Source: an uncultured Ruegeria sp.
GTDB taxonomy: Bacteria > Pseudomonadota > Alphaproteobacteria > Rhodobacterales > Rhodobacteraceae
Assembly: GCF_947504215.1 (NCBI RefSeq)
Contig: NZ_CANNGO010000002.1
Span: forward strand, 1-64,000
Reading direction: 5' to 3'
DNA: 64,000 nucleotides
Below are positions 53,191-61,676 of the stretch, one piece after another. The translations under genes and the position numbers were made by a program. Each line of letters starts with the position of its first letter. The first letter of the stretch is position 1. The notes under the pieces were generated by a model. That model ran no database searches. It had not been told where the DNA came from and worked only from the letters and a program-made list of their open reading frames with translations.

Positions 53191-53889
53191 TTAGGCGTGT
53201 GCTTCGGCGTGCTTAGCCTCTTTTTGCCAGAAGTATCCTGCAAAAGACCCAACCAGAACCCAAGCGGCCAAACCGATGCCAAACGCTCGCGCCGCGAATA
53301 GGGCGCCGATCTCGGTCGGGACGGGGCCAGTGAAAAACTCCGGCTCGGGCGCACCGATGATATGAGGCGCCATCAGCAGAACCGCAGCGATCACATAGCT
53401 GATGAGGTTGGAACCAAAAGCGATCAACCACATGGCTACGGCAGCGGTTGCAACGGTCGCAAACCACCAGATCTGACGTGCGAAGACATCAGCGGCGGCC
53501 ACACCCGGCACCTCGGGTGCCAGGGTGAAACCCGGTGCGAAATGTACCGCGACAAATCCGGCAAGCCCCCACAATACGCCCGTTCGGCCATCAACCTTAT
53601 GGCCTTGTCCTTCGGCAATCGACATCAGTGCTACAACAATCAGTGTGTAGCCGGTGTAAGTCAGCATCGTGAAGACTATGCTAAGGGCGTCACGCTGAAG
53701 ATCCGAGAACATGCCTGGCAGTTCGGGATGTGCGGTGACGGCCGCGCCGCCGAAATGTATCAACTCACCTGATTCATACAGCTCTGCATGCAGCAATACG
53801 GGTTGCACGAACACCAACTGCAGCAAGGCGGCAATCAGCCCCGCTGCAGCGCCAGCGAACAAAGCGCTGGTCAGAATGCGACTGAACAT
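53191..53889 (-). CDS. cbtA: Cobalt transporter subunit CbtA
   Basis: A 232-aa inner-membrane protein with about five to six helices. MFSRILTSALFAGAAAGLIAALLQLVFVQPVLLHAELYESGEL is the family N-terminus with its conserved Q-x-x-x-x-x-P-x-x-x-x-AE; GLAGFVAVHFAPGFTLAPEVPGV holds the helix where His and Glu are conserved. CbtA with CbtB is a predicted B12-regulated cobalt importer. The ATG at 53889 is four bases after the cbtB stop. The pair is under the cobalamin riboswitch. Confidence 0.93.
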   Translation of the reverse strand: MFSRILTSALFAGAAAGLIAALLQLVFVQPVLLHAELYESGELIHFGGAAVTAHPELPGMFSDLQRDALSIVFTMLTYTGYTLIVVALMSIAEGQGHKVDGRTGVLWGLAGFVAVHFAPGFTLAPEVPGVAAADVFARQIWWFATVATAAVAMWLIAFGSNLISYVIAAVLLMAPHIIGAPEPEFFTGPVPTEIGALFAARAFGIGLAAWVLVGSFAGYFWQKEAKHAEAHA

Positions 53890-53893
53890 GGGC

Positions 53894-54064
53894 TCAGTGG
53901 CAGGGGAAGCCGGTGGCGTGACGCACGTCATGGGCGGCGTCATGCAGCGCGGATGCCTGCACGTGACCTGCCAGCGTGACGATGCCAAGGCCCAGAACCA
54001 CTGCGAAAACCGCTGGAATTAGGCCTGCGCGCGAGGCGGATGCCTTAAGCGTTTGTGTTGTCAT
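53894..54064 (-). CDS. cbtB: Cobalt transporter subunit CbtB
   Basis: A 56-aa single-helix protein: short cytoplasmic N-terminus, helix LIPAVFAVVLGLGIVTLAG (about 15-33), then a histidine-rich tail SALHDAAHDVRHATGFPCH that probably ligates incoming cobalt. This layout (one helix plus HDxxHDxRH tail) is diagnostic of CbtB. It starts 49 bases after the end of the riboswitch aptamer with AGGAGGACGAGAA ahead of the ATG, and cbtA follows at once. Confidence 0.94.
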   Translation of the reverse strand: MTTQTLKASASRAGLIPAVFAVVLGLGIVTLAGHVQASALHDAAHDVRHATGFPCH

Positions 54065-54069
54065 TTCTC

Positions 54070-54098
54070 GTCCTCCTGTGCCGTCGCACCCGACGGCC
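54070..54098 (-). promoter_or_regulatory. Expression-platform hairpin and RBS of cbtB
   Basis: Between aptamer and ATG, GCCGTC and GACGGC pair around GGGTGC, directly followed by ACAGGAGGACG. There is no U-run, so the switch probably works on translation: refolding with the aptamer's 3' part could hide or free the AGGAGG. Mechanism inferred. Confidence 0.55.
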
Positions 54099-54112
54099 GG
54101 TGTTTCAATACT

Positions 54113-54272
54113 CGCCTGGCAGGTCTCCTGGCTCGCGGGTCGGTGCCTCTGTTCGCCTTCCCCCCAAAACTTCGGGAGTGGCTTGTTGAACACAGGCTCA
54201 CCGCTTACAGTCGCGGGGGCGGCTTTGGATTAGACTTCAAAGGAAGGCGCACCAAATTCCCTCTTAGCATCC
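54113..54272 (-). promoter_or_regulatory. Cobalamin riboswitch
   Basis: The reverse strand carries the conserved B12 aptamer elements in order: AAGAGGGAATTTGGTG, AATCCAAAGCCGCCCCCGCG, ACTGTAAGCGG, AGCCACTC, GGGAAGGCG, and the B12-box-like GACCCGCGAGCCAGGAGACC. It lies just upstream of cbtB and reads into cbtB-cbtA, so cobalt import is shut when adenosylcobalamin is plentiful. Between it and cobF a hairpin (AACGTCGC/GCGACGTT, 54313-54347) may end the cob operon transcript. Confidence 0.95.
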
Positions 54273-54352
54273 GGATATCTCCGGCAGGACCAGACGCGCC
54301 CATTTAGCCGGGAACGTCGCGCCGACGCAATCGCCATTTGCGACGTTTCGTG

Positions 54353-55096
54353 TCACACAGCGCGTTTTTTCAGGATATAAATGTCCATGATCCAGCCATG
54401 ATCAGCCCTGGATCGTGCGCGGGTTGCAAGGATGTCTTCGGCCACTTCATCCAGCGGCCCATGGATCAAGATTTCTTCTGTCATACCCACATAAGCGCCC
54501 CACCAGATGTCATAATCTGCCATTGCAAGGCTTTGAAACGAACATTCCCCATCCAGCATGACCGCGATTGTTAATACGGCTTCGGGCCAGCCTTCGTCAC
54601 GCAGGCGACGGCCGGTCGTAACGACATAGGGCGCGCCGATGTCGTTTATTGGAATTCCGTGCGCTGCGGTTAACGCCTGCAGAGCGGTAATGCCCGGGAT
54701 CACGCGTTTGACGGGTTTGGGCTCCAACCGCGCGGCGATTCGAAGAGAGCTGTCATAAAGCGAAGGATCCCCCCAAATCAGCAACGCAACATTGCCCGCG
54801 CTTGGGTGCGAGTCGATTGCGCCCTGCCACCGCAGCGCGATGGCATCATGCCAGTCATCGACACCCTGCAGATAACCGTCATCACCGCGTCTTTTGGGAA
54901 TGTCGAAATAAGCAATCGTCGGTTGGGTGTCCGTCACTTGCGCAATGATCTGCTCGCGTATTCCGGCCAGATCGGCTTTGTTCTCGCCCTTGCGCGGAAC
55001 CAAGATCAAGTCCGCTGCGCGGATGGCTTCTGCACCCTGAAAGGTGACATGGTCCGGATTGCCGGTACCGATGCCAACCAGATTCAGTTCATACAT
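54353..55096 (-). CDS. cobF: Precorrin-6A synthase (deacetylating)
   Basis: Methylates precorrin-5 at C-1 with loss of the acetyl group, in the aerobic route to vitamin B12. The 247 aa have the class III methyltransferase start LNLVGIGTGNPDHVTFQGAEAI, the CobF-specific LILVPRKGENKADLAGIR, ALLIWGDPSLYDSSLRI and VIPGITALQALTAAHGIP. ATG 55096 is inside the 3' end of cobA (8-bp overlap). It is the last gene of the cobL-E-M-B-A-F run. Presence of cobF together with cobG marks the oxygen-dependent pathway. Confidence 0.94.
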   Translation of the reverse strand: MYELNLVGIGTGNPDHVTFQGAEAIRAADLILVPRKGENKADLAGIREQIIAQVTDTQPTIAYFDIPKRRGDDGYLQGVDDWHDAIALRWQGAIDSHPSAGNVALLIWGDPSLYDSSLRIAARLEPKPVKRVIPGITALQALTAAHGIPINDIGAPYVVTTGRRLRDEGWPEAVLTIAVMLDGECSFQSLAMADYDIWWGAYVGMTEEILIHGPLDEVAEDILATRARSRADHGWIMDIYILKKRAV

Positions 55097-55817
55097 CGTC
55101 GAACTCCGCCAACGGGCCATACAAGATCAGCGCCGGAGCGGTTCCGATCTCGGATTGCAGCCTGTCCGACAAAGCCCCGACGGTTGATCGATGCAGCACT
55201 TGATCAGGGGTCGACACGGATTCGGCCATGAGCGCGGGTGTGTCCAGAGGCAGGCCATGCGCGTGTAACGCCTCGACCAGCAGTGGAAATGTCCGTTTGC
55301 CCATGAAGACAACGGTTGTGGCGTATGCATCTGCCAGCGCGGGCAGGTTCAGATCCTCCGGCAGCTGGCCGCTGACATCATGGCCCGTCACAAATTGGAC
55401 CCGCCGCGCGGTCAGACGCCGGGTCAAAGGAATACCTGCGGCCGCCGCCGCTGCGATGGCGGACGGAATACCCGGTATGATCTCGTAGTCGATCCCAGCC
55501 TCGCGCAGGGCCACCAGTTCTTCCTCCAACCGCCCGAACAACCCGCCGTCACCGGATTTCAACCGAACAACCCGGGCGCCAGTTTCGGCATACTCAACCA
55601 ACAACCGGCTGACATGGTTCTGTTTTGGTGAAGGGCGTCCTGCGCGTTTGCCGACGCCCACCAGATCCGCATCATCGCGCGCATGGGTCAGAATCGGGCC
55701 ACTGCTTAGATCATCAAACAGCACGGCGTCGGCGTTTTGCATCCGATCGACGGCTTTCAGGGTCAACAACTCCGGATCACCGGGGCCAGAGCCGATGAAC
55801 GAGACAAACCCGCTCAT
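55089..55817 (-). CDS. cobA: Uroporphyrinogen-III C-methyltransferase
   Basis: Methylates uroporphyrinogen III at C-2 and C-7 with SAM to make precorrin-2, the entry to B12 (and sirohaem). The 242 aa contain the SUMT signatures VSFIGSGPGDPELLTLKAVDRM, VGKRAGRPSPKQ, VVRLKSGDGGLFGRLEEE and IPGIPSAIAAAAAAGIPLTRR. No CysG Fe-chelatase domain is attached. The ATG overlaps the cobB stop by 4 bp. Confidence 0.94.
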   Translation of the reverse strand: MSGFVSFIGSGPGDPELLTLKAVDRMQNADAVLFDDLSSGPILTHARDDADLVGVGKRAGRPSPKQNHVSRLLVEYAETGARVVRLKSGDGGLFGRLEEELVALREAGIDYEIIPGIPSAIAAAAAAGIPLTRRLTARRVQFVTGHDVSGQLPEDLNLPALADAYATTVVFMGKRTFPLLVEALHAHGLPLDTPALMAESVSTPDQVLHRSTVGALSDRLQSEIGTAPALILYGPLAEFDDV

Positions 55818-57130
55818 GCCGAGGCCTCTGCAATCAGGTGGAAGAACGTGCCCGTCACATTGCCTCGAACGGACCCGGTTTGTGGCCCTTCGGCGCCTTC
55901 GGCGTCAAAAACCCGGGCCAGAGGGGCGTCTGGCTGGTCCACGATTGAAGAATAGTGGAATTCGTGCCCGCGTAGGGCTGTGCCAGCAGTAAGCCCGGGC
56001 ATGGGCGCCAGCAATTCGGCTTTGCGGTAGCCCAAGTTGAATTTGCGCTTTTCATAAGATGTCACCAGGCCCAGCAGACCGGCCATCTTGTGGCGCATGC
56101 CTTCCTTGTCAATCAAACCTTCGCCCAATGCCATATAGCCACCGCATTCACCATGGACGGGTTTGGTTTCAGCGTGTTTGCGTAGCCCTGCCAGGAATGT
56201 CTCGGCAGCGGCTAACTTGCCTGCATGCAACTCGGGATACCCGCCCGGCAACCACACGATGTCGACATCTTTTGCTGGGGCTTCATTGGCCAAAGGGGAA
56301 AACGGCAGAACCTCTGCCCCGGCAACGCGCCAGCCTTCCAACAGATGCGGGTAGGTGAATGAAAACGCGGCATCCTGCGCCAATGCAATCCGCTGGGCTG
56401 GAGGCTGCGGCAGCGCGGCTGACGACGGCCCGTAGGGGGCCGAGGAAGCCGCACGTTTGATCGCCTCAAGATCCACATGTTCACGCAGGAACGCAGCGTA
56501 TCTGGTGATGGCGCTTTCTAGATCGGGATGCTCAACAGCTTGGATAAGACCCAGATGCCGCTCTGGCAGGGTCAGATCGCCCCGACGTGGCAGGACCCCC
56601 AAAACGGGCAGCCCCGCGCGCTCCATGCCCAATCGGGTCAGGCGTTCATGTCTGGGGCTGGCGCACCGGTTCAGGATGACACCGGCAAAGGGCAGGTCGG
56701 GGTTGTACATCCGAAATCCCAAAGCAGTGGCCGCTGCCGATTGCGCCTGTCCCCCCACGTCCAGAACCAGAACAACGGGCCATCCCATGCGCAGGGCGGT
56801 TTCTGCGCTGGTTCCATGCCCCAGCTCTCCGGGTTTTGCGACGCCATCGAACAAGCCCATTGACCCTTCGGCCACCACAATATCCGCGCCTTCTGCCTGT
56901 GCCGAAATCGCGTTCAGCAAAGGCTCTCCCATCGCCCAGCTGTCCAGATTGAACGAGGCGCGACCCGCAGCTGCCCGGTGAAAGGCCGGGTCGATGTAAT
57001 CCGGTCCGCTTTTGAAGGGCTGAACGGTTAAGCCTTCATCTGCCAACGCCCGCAACAGGCCCAGCATCACGGTTGTCTTACCAGTGCCCGAGGATGGGGC
57101 TGAAATCAAAAGGCCGGGGGGTTTAGTCAT
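55814..57130 (-). CDS. cobB: Hydrogenobyrinic acid a,c-diamide synthase
   Basis: Amidates the a and c acetates of hydrogenobyrinate using glutamine and ATP. The 438 aa have the P-loop [17 protein letters not shown] (about 7-23), [28 protein letters not shown], and a class I glutamine amidotransferase domain with the nucleophile in [13 protein letters not shown] and a late RGHEFHYSS histidine region. The ATG at 57130 overlaps the cobM stop by 8 bp; upstream in-frame residues are not family-like. Since cobN is present, the product is hydrogenobyrinate diamide rather than the cobyrinate form. Confidence 0.94.
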   Translation of the reverse strand: MTKPPGLLISAPSSGTGKTTVMLGLLRALADEGLTVQPFKSGPDYIDPAFHRAAAGRASFNLDSWAMGEPLLNAISAQAEGADIVVAEGSMGLFDGVAKPGELGHGTSAETALRMGWPVVLVLDVGGQAQSAAATALGFRMYNPDLPFAGVILNRCASPRHERLTRLGMERAGLPVLGVLPRRGDLTLPERHLGLIQAVEHPDLESAITRYAAFLREHVDLEAIKRAASSAPYGPSSAALPQPPAQRIALAQDAAFSFTYPHLLEGWRVAGAEVLPFSPLANEAPAKDVDIVWLPGGYPELHAGKLAAAETFLAGLRKHAETKPVHGECGGYMALGEGLIDKEGMRHKMAGLLGLVTSYEKRKFNLGYRKAELLAPMPGLTAGTALRGHEFHYSSIVDQPDAPLARVFDAEGAEGPQTGSVRGNVTGTFFHLIAEASA

Positions 57131-57917
57131 CTCCGTGGCTCCAGCTTGACCAAGGGCTTTCAGCGCTTTGCGGGCGATAGCGGCGATCATAGGTTCGCGA
57201 ATACAAACAGCTTTCGTCGAACCCCTCACCAGCCAGTGCAGGGCCAACCAAAATCAATGCCGTGCGCGAGATGCTGTCGTCCAAGGCTTCTTTCGCTGTG
57301 CCCAAGGTCGCGCGAATGACACGCTCATCCGGCCAGCTTGCGCGGTAGACAACCGCCACTGGGCAGTCCGAGCCATAGGCTGGGGACAGGTCGTCAATGA
57401 CCTTGTCCAGATTCCCAATCGACAGGTGAATGGCCAGGGTCGCACCCGTTTTGGCAAAGTTCACCAGCGTTTCGCCTTGGGGCATCGAAGAGGCCCGTCC
57501 AGGCGTGCGGGTCAAAACCACCGATTGCGCCAGTCCCGGCAGCGTGAGCTCAGTCCCCAATGTCGCCGCTGCTGCGGCAAAGGAGGGCACGCCAGGCGTG
57601 ACGCTGACCGGAATACCCATCTCTTTCAAACGCCGGATTTGTTCGCCCATTGCGGACCAGACTGACAGGTCGCCTGAATGCAACCGGGCCACGTCCTGTC
57701 CCGCCGTATGGGCGGTCTGGATTTCTGCCATGATCTGATCCAGATCCATTGGTGCCGTGTTCACGACCCTTGCGCCTTCTGGGCAGTGGCCCAGAATTTC
57801 CTCTGGCACCAGCGACCCGGCATACAGGCACACCGGACAGGACGCGATAAGGTCGCGCCCGCGCAGGGTCAGCAGGTCGGCGGCGCCGGGTCCGGCACCG
57901 ATGAAATGAACGGTCAT
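57123..57917 (-). CDS. cobM: Precorrin-4 C11-methyltransferase
   Basis: Methylates precorrin-4 at C-11 to give precorrin-5. The 264 aa start with [23 protein letters not shown] and contain [57 protein letters not shown] and [17 protein letters not shown], all typical of CobM/CbiF. The ATG at 57917 overlaps the cobE stop (ATGA), and the 3' end overlaps cobB. Confidence 0.95.
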   Translation of the reverse strand: MTVHFIGAGPGAADLLTLRGRDLIASCPVCLYAGSLVPEEILGHCPEGARVVNTAPMDLDQIMAEIQTAHTAGQDVARLHSGDLSVWSAMGEQIRRLKEMGIPVSVTPGVPSFAAAAATLGTELTLPGLAQSVVLTRTPGRASSMPQGETLVNFAKTGATLAIHLSIGNLDKVIDDLSPAYGSDCPVAVVYRASWPDERVIRATLGTAKEALDDSISRTALILVGPALAGEGFDESCLYSRTYDRRYRPQSAESPWSSWSHGDD

Positions 57918-58282
57918 GTTTGTCCTCCGATGGCGACGGCGCAGGTCGCAAGCCGGTCGTCTGAAATCTGTCTGGGTGAGAGCAGCCGCGCGCCAGATCC
58001 GGCGGTGGCAATCGCGGATGCTTCGGCGACGCTGCCGGTGCCGTATGCGGCACGGCTGCGAGGCGAACAAGTAAGAGTGTGTTGCGCAGCCAAATCTTCA
58101 GGCGCGACGAAATGCAGAGGCAGGGCGGTTGTCGCAACAAACTCCACCAAAGCGGCATGGCCTGTCTTGTCCAAAACCGTGGCCAGCGCGTCCACGGTAT
58201 GTCCACAACATGCCTTGTCAAAGGCTGCCCTTAGGCTGTCCGCCGTGGCGGTCGAAGAAAACCCAAGCCCTGCAACGATCAT
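57914..58282 (-). CDS. cobE: CobE/CbiG C-terminal-like cobalamin protein
   Basis: A 122-aa small protein matching the C-terminal domain of CbiG ([22 protein letters not shown], and [30 protein letters not shown]). In the aerobic pathway CobE is reported to bind a late intermediate and to raise hydrogenobyrinate output, without a proven catalytic step. The ATG at 58282 overlaps the cobL stop and its own stop overlaps cobM. The call rests on motif likeness and position. Confidence 0.88.
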   Translation of the reverse strand: MIVAGLGFSSTATADSLRAAFDKACCGHTVDALATVLDKTGHAALVEFVATTALPLHFVAPEDLAAQHTLTCSPRSRAAYGTGSVAEASAIATAGSGARLLSPRQISDDRLATCAVAIGGQT

Positions 58283-59478
58283 AGAGTTACGCTCCACTGC
58301 ACCACCGGGTAGGCCGATTTCCAACCGCGCCGCGGGCCCAACGCACCAGCTTGCGCCAGTTCGATGCGCAGCAGGTCCCCACCCAGTTTTTCCTGCCACG
58401 CCGCCAGTAGCGCTTCGCTTTCCAAAGTAACAGCGTTTGCGACCAGACGGGTGCCCGTGCGCAGGTTCGCCCGAAGCCAGTCCAGCAACTCAGTACTGAG
58501 CCCGCCACCGACAAAGACAACATCTGGCAGGGTCAAACCGTTCAGGGCGTCAGGGGCGGTTCCATGAACAACGTCCAATCGATCCTGCCCCAAGCTGTCG
58601 GCATTGCGGCGAATACGGCTGGCCCGATCTTCCAACGGTTCAATCGAGGTGGCGGTCAGCGTCGGATCGCACATCAACCATTCGATGCTGATCGACCCGG
58701 TGCCGCCTCCGATATCCCAAAGATGTTCACCCCGTCGCGGGGCCAACGCTGACAGCGTCAGCGCGCGAATAGGACGTTTGGTAATCTGCCCATCCGTTTC
58801 GAATATGTCGTCCGGTTTACCTGCAACTTTTGGTAGAGCCCGGCCATCCCCCGCAACATCAAGACCGACGCAGACCGGATGCTCAAACGTCTCAAGCAGT
58901 GCTTGGGTCAGCGACATGCTGCGCGCCCGTTCGCGCGGTCCGCCAAGCGCCTCCATGACGTGCAGCGTTGTGTCGGCAAATCCGGTTTCTGTCAGATAGG
59001 TCGCCAGTTCCGCCACCGCTTGCCCGTTGCGCAGCAGCAGGATTGTTCGCAGCCCTGATGACAAGTGAGGGCGCAGCCGCGTCAGCGGGGCGGCGTGCAG
59101 GCCAAAGGTCAGCGTGGTTTCCAGCGGCCAACCCAACCGCGCTGCGGCCAGTGAAAATGTGGATTGCCCGGGGATCGAGACCCACTCTCCGGCATCGAAA
59201 CTTCGCGCGATAACCGATCCTGCGCCAAACCAGAACGGATCACCCGAGGCCAGAACGACTGTCGGCCGCCCCCGCAATTTGCTCAGGATTGGCAAACCAT
59301 CAGCAAATGGAACCGGCCATTCAACACGTTTTGCGCCGGTTTCAGGAATCAGCGACAGATGCCGCGGTGGTCCCATGATGATTTCGGCCCGGTCCAGCAC
59401 TTGACGGCTTGCCGGTGACAGGCCATCCAGTCCATCTTCGCCCAACCCCAGAATGGTCAGCCACGGAGCTTTATGCAT
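58279..59478 (-). CDS. cobL: Precorrin-6Y C5,15-methyltransferase (decarboxylating)
   Basis: A 399-aa two-domain enzyme that methylates C-5 and C-15 and decarboxylates the acetate at C-12. The N-terminal half is CbiE-like (LTILGLGEDGLDGLSPASRQVL, MGPPRHLSLI), and the C-terminal half is CbiT-like with the SAM loop LWDIGGGTGSISIEWLM and VFVGGGLSTELL. The ATG at 59478 is inside CATG shared with the divergent cobK start; AGGAGG lies 6-11 bases upstream, within cobK codons 3-5. It heads cobL-E-M-B-A-F. Confidence 0.95.
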   Translation of the reverse strand: MHKAPWLTILGLGEDGLDGLSPASRQVLDRAEIIMGPPRHLSLIPETGAKRVEWPVPFADGLPILSKLRGRPTVVLASGDPFWFGAGSVIARSFDAGEWVSIPGQSTFSLAAARLGWPLETTLTFGLHAAPLTRLRPHLSSGLRTILLLRNGQAVAELATYLTETGFADTTLHVMEALGGPRERARSMSLTQALLETFEHPVCVGLDVAGDGRALPKVAGKPDDIFETDGQITKRPIRALTLSALAPRRGEHLWDIGGGTGSISIEWLMCDPTLTATSIEPLEDRASRIRRNADSLGQDRLDVVHGTAPDALNGLTLPDVVFVGGGLSTELLDWLRANLRTGTRLVANAVTLESEALLAAWQEKLGGDLLRIELAQAGALGPRRGWKSAYPVVQWSVTL

Positions 59479-60226
59479 GTCCAACCTCCTGATCCTTGGC
59501 GGCACGACCGAGGCCAATGCGTTGGCCCGCAGCATATCTGACCTTGGCGTTTCCGCGACCTATTCTTATGCCGGACGCGTCGACACGCCGCGGTCGCAAC
59601 CTTTGCCGGTACGGGTTGGTGGGTTTGGTGGGGCCGAAGGACTGGCGCGTTACATTCAGGATCTCGGGATCACCCATGTGATTGATGCGACACATCCCTT
59701 CGCGGCACAAATGAGCCGAAATGCGATTGACGCATGTGTTTCTACGGGTGTTCACTTGGCTGCGCTGACCCGACCAGCGTGGGCACATCAGGACGGGGAT
59801 CGCTGGCAACGAGTTCCCGATGTCACGGCCGCTGTCGACGCATTGGCTGGTCCGACGCAGCGGGTCTTTCTGGCCATTGGACGAATGCACCTTGATGATT
59901 TCGTAGCCCAACCTCAGCACCGCTATTTGTTGCGATTGGTGGATGAGCCCGAAGCATTGCCATTGCCGAACGCGGACGTGGTGGTGGCGCGTGGGCCGTT
60001 CACGGTTGAAGGTGATCGCGCATTGATGGAGCGCCACGGCACCCAAGTGGTGGTGTCCAAGAATGCGGGTGGCAAGGGCGCGCGCGCCAAATTGGATGCC
60101 GCGCGCGCGTTGGGTATAACTGTCGTCATGATTGATCGCCCAGCATTGCCACTGCGGACAGAACTGTCGAGCGTCGCGCAGGTGTTGGACTGGCTGGATC
60201 ATTCCGGTGTGAACCTCGGGGTGTAG
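59477..60226 (+). CDS. cobK: Precorrin-6A reductase
   Basis: Reduces precorrin-6A to dihydro-precorrin-6 with NADPH. The 249 aa start NLLILGGTTEANALARS, and contain SYAGRVDTPRSQPLPVRVGGFGG, HVIDATHPFAAQMSRNA and a late VVSKNAGGKGARAKLDAA, the CobK/CbiJ hallmarks. The start at 59477 has CGGAG 9-13 bases upstream, inside the first codons of cobL. It is the only cob gene on this strand, and its last 28 bp overlap the 3' end of cobJ, so it is bracketed by overlaps with both divergent and convergent neighbours. Confidence 0.94.
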   Translation: MSNLLILGGTTEANALARSISDLGVSATYSYAGRVDTPRSQPLPVRVGGFGGAEGLARYIQDLGITHVIDATHPFAAQMSRNAIDACVSTGVHLAALTRPAWAHQDGDRWQRVPDVTAAVDALAGPTQRVFLAIGRMHLDDFVAQPQHRYLLRLVDEPEALPLPNADVVVARGPFTVEGDRALMERHGTQVVVSKNAGGKGARAKLDAARALGITVVMIDRPALPLRTELSSVAQVLDWLDHSGVNLGV

Positions 60227-60951
60227 ACAATTGGAGTCCCGGACCGCTCAATTACTCGTGTCAGCGACGATCCTACAATCACCACTGTCTGCATATCTGC
60301 CATGTCCGGCGTCGCCTCGGCCAGAGTTGAAATGCGGATCGCCTCGTCCGGGCGTGAAACTGCCCGTGCAAACAGGATCAGCCGTTCGGGCTCGCATTCC
60401 TCGTGCAGGATTTCTAGCGTTTTAACAAAGCCTTCCGGGCGAGACTTCGAGCGAGGATTATAAAACGCCATTGCGAAATCCGCCTGAGCGGCCAGACGCA
60501 ACCGCTTCTCGATCAAGGGCCAGGGTTTGAGATTGTCACTGAGGTTGATGGTGCAAAAATCGTGCCCCAAGGGCGCACCGGCGCGGGCCGAGGCAGCGAG
60601 CATTGCGGTGATCCCGGGCAATACATCGATTGGAATGTTGCGCCACGTGTCCGGGCCGTTTTCCAGCGCTTCAAACACAGCCGCCGCCATGGCAAACACG
60701 CCGGGATCGCCTGAGCTTACGACGACAACGCGCCTTCCGTCTGCGGCCATTTGCAGGGCGTGCTGGGACCGGTCGATTTCAACCCGGTTATCACTGGCAT
60801 GCAGGGTAAGCCCCTCGCGCTCGGCGACCCGTGCAACATAGGGGATGTAACCAACGATATCCGTCGCGTCGGCCAGCGCGGCGGTGACTTCGGGTGTCAC
60901 CAGATCGTCATTGCCAGGGCCAAGGCCTGCAATCTTGATCCATCCCGTCAT
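60199..60951 (-). CDS. cobJ: Precorrin-3B C17-methyltransferase
   Basis: Methylates C-17 and contracts the ring to give precorrin-4. The 250 aa begin WIKIAGLGPGNDDLVTPEVTAAL and carry IVGYIPYVARV, RVVVVSSGDPGVFAMAAAVFEAL, PGITAMLAASARAGAPLGHDFCTINLSD and MAFYNPRSKSR, all CobJ/CbiH motifs. The start overlaps the cobI stop by 4 bp, and the 3' end overlaps convergent cobK by 28 bp. Confidence 0.95.
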   Translation of the reverse strand: MTGWIKIAGLGPGNDDLVTPEVTAALADATDIVGYIPYVARVAEREGLTLHASDNRVEIDRSQHALQMAADGRRVVVVSSGDPGVFAMAAAVFEALENGPDTWRNIPIDVLPGITAMLAASARAGAPLGHDFCTINLSDNLKPWPLIEKRLRLAAQADFAMAFYNPRSKSRPEGFVKTLEILHEECEPERLILFARAVSRPDEAIRISTLAEATPDMADMQTVVIVGSSLTRVIERSGTPIVYTPRFTPE

Positions 60952-61676
60952 GGTCGCCGTCCCTGGCCGTGCACAATTATGATCGAAAAATATGGGGTTA
61001 CCTTATCGCAAGCCTCAGACAGCTTCGTCACTGTCTGGTTCGGCATCTGCGCATACTCTACGATCCACGCACGCTCATAAACACCAGCCTTCTGCAGCGC
61101 CCGTTTTACTTTGTTGATATTGCGCCCAATTTTCATGACCACCAAAGCATCTGTTTGCGCCATCCGTTGCGCCAGATCTTCCTCGGGAAGGGTGCCCATC
61201 AGAATGGTCAGGACATCATCCCCCCAGGTGATCGGATCACCCGTAGCGGTCCAGGCGCCTGACATACCGGTGATGGCGGGCACAACATCTACGTTAACTT
61301 CACCGCGCAATCGATTATAAATATGCATAAAAGATCCGTAGAAAAATGGATCACCCTCACAAAGAACAATCACATCTTCGCCCTGATCCGACAAAGCTTT
61401 GAGACGTGCCGCGCAATCTTTATAGAATGCGGACAGCAACTCGTTGTAGCGTGGATCGCTGAGCGGGATTTCGGTTGTCACAGGGTATTCCATCGGGAAT
61501 TCGATGGCGTCCTCAGGGATCATGCCGTTTACGATTTTGCGCGCCTGACCACTGCGGCCGGGTTTGCGGAAGAAGGCGACGTGACGGGCGTTTCGCAACA
61601 GCCGGTCTGCCCGCACACTCATCAGGTCCGGGTCACCGGGGCCGAGGCCCACACCGTATATCTTACCAGCACTCAT
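60948..61676 (-). CDS. cobI: Precorrin-2 C20-methyltransferase
   Basis: Methylates precorrin-2 at C-20 to precorrin-3A. The 242 aa start with KIYGVGLGPGDPDLMSVRADRLL and hold VIVLCEGDPFFYGSFMHIYNRL, VVPAITGMSGAWTATGDPI and VVMKIGRNINKVKRAL, diagnostic of CobI/CbiL. The ATG at 61676 overlaps the cobH stop by 4 bp; the longer upstream frame is an antisense-like shadow of cobH. Confidence 0.95.
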   Translation of the reverse strand: MSAGKIYGVGLGPGDPDLMSVRADRLLRNARHVAFFRKPGRSGQARKIVNGMIPEDAIEFPMEYPVTTEIPLSDPRYNELLSAFYKDCAARLKALSDQGEDVIVLCEGDPFFYGSFMHIYNRLRGEVNVDVVPAITGMSGAWTATGDPITWGDDVLTILMGTLPEEDLAQRMAQTDALVVMKIGRNINKVKRALQKAGVYERAWIVEYAQMPNQTVTKLSEACDKVTPYFSIIIVHGQGRRP

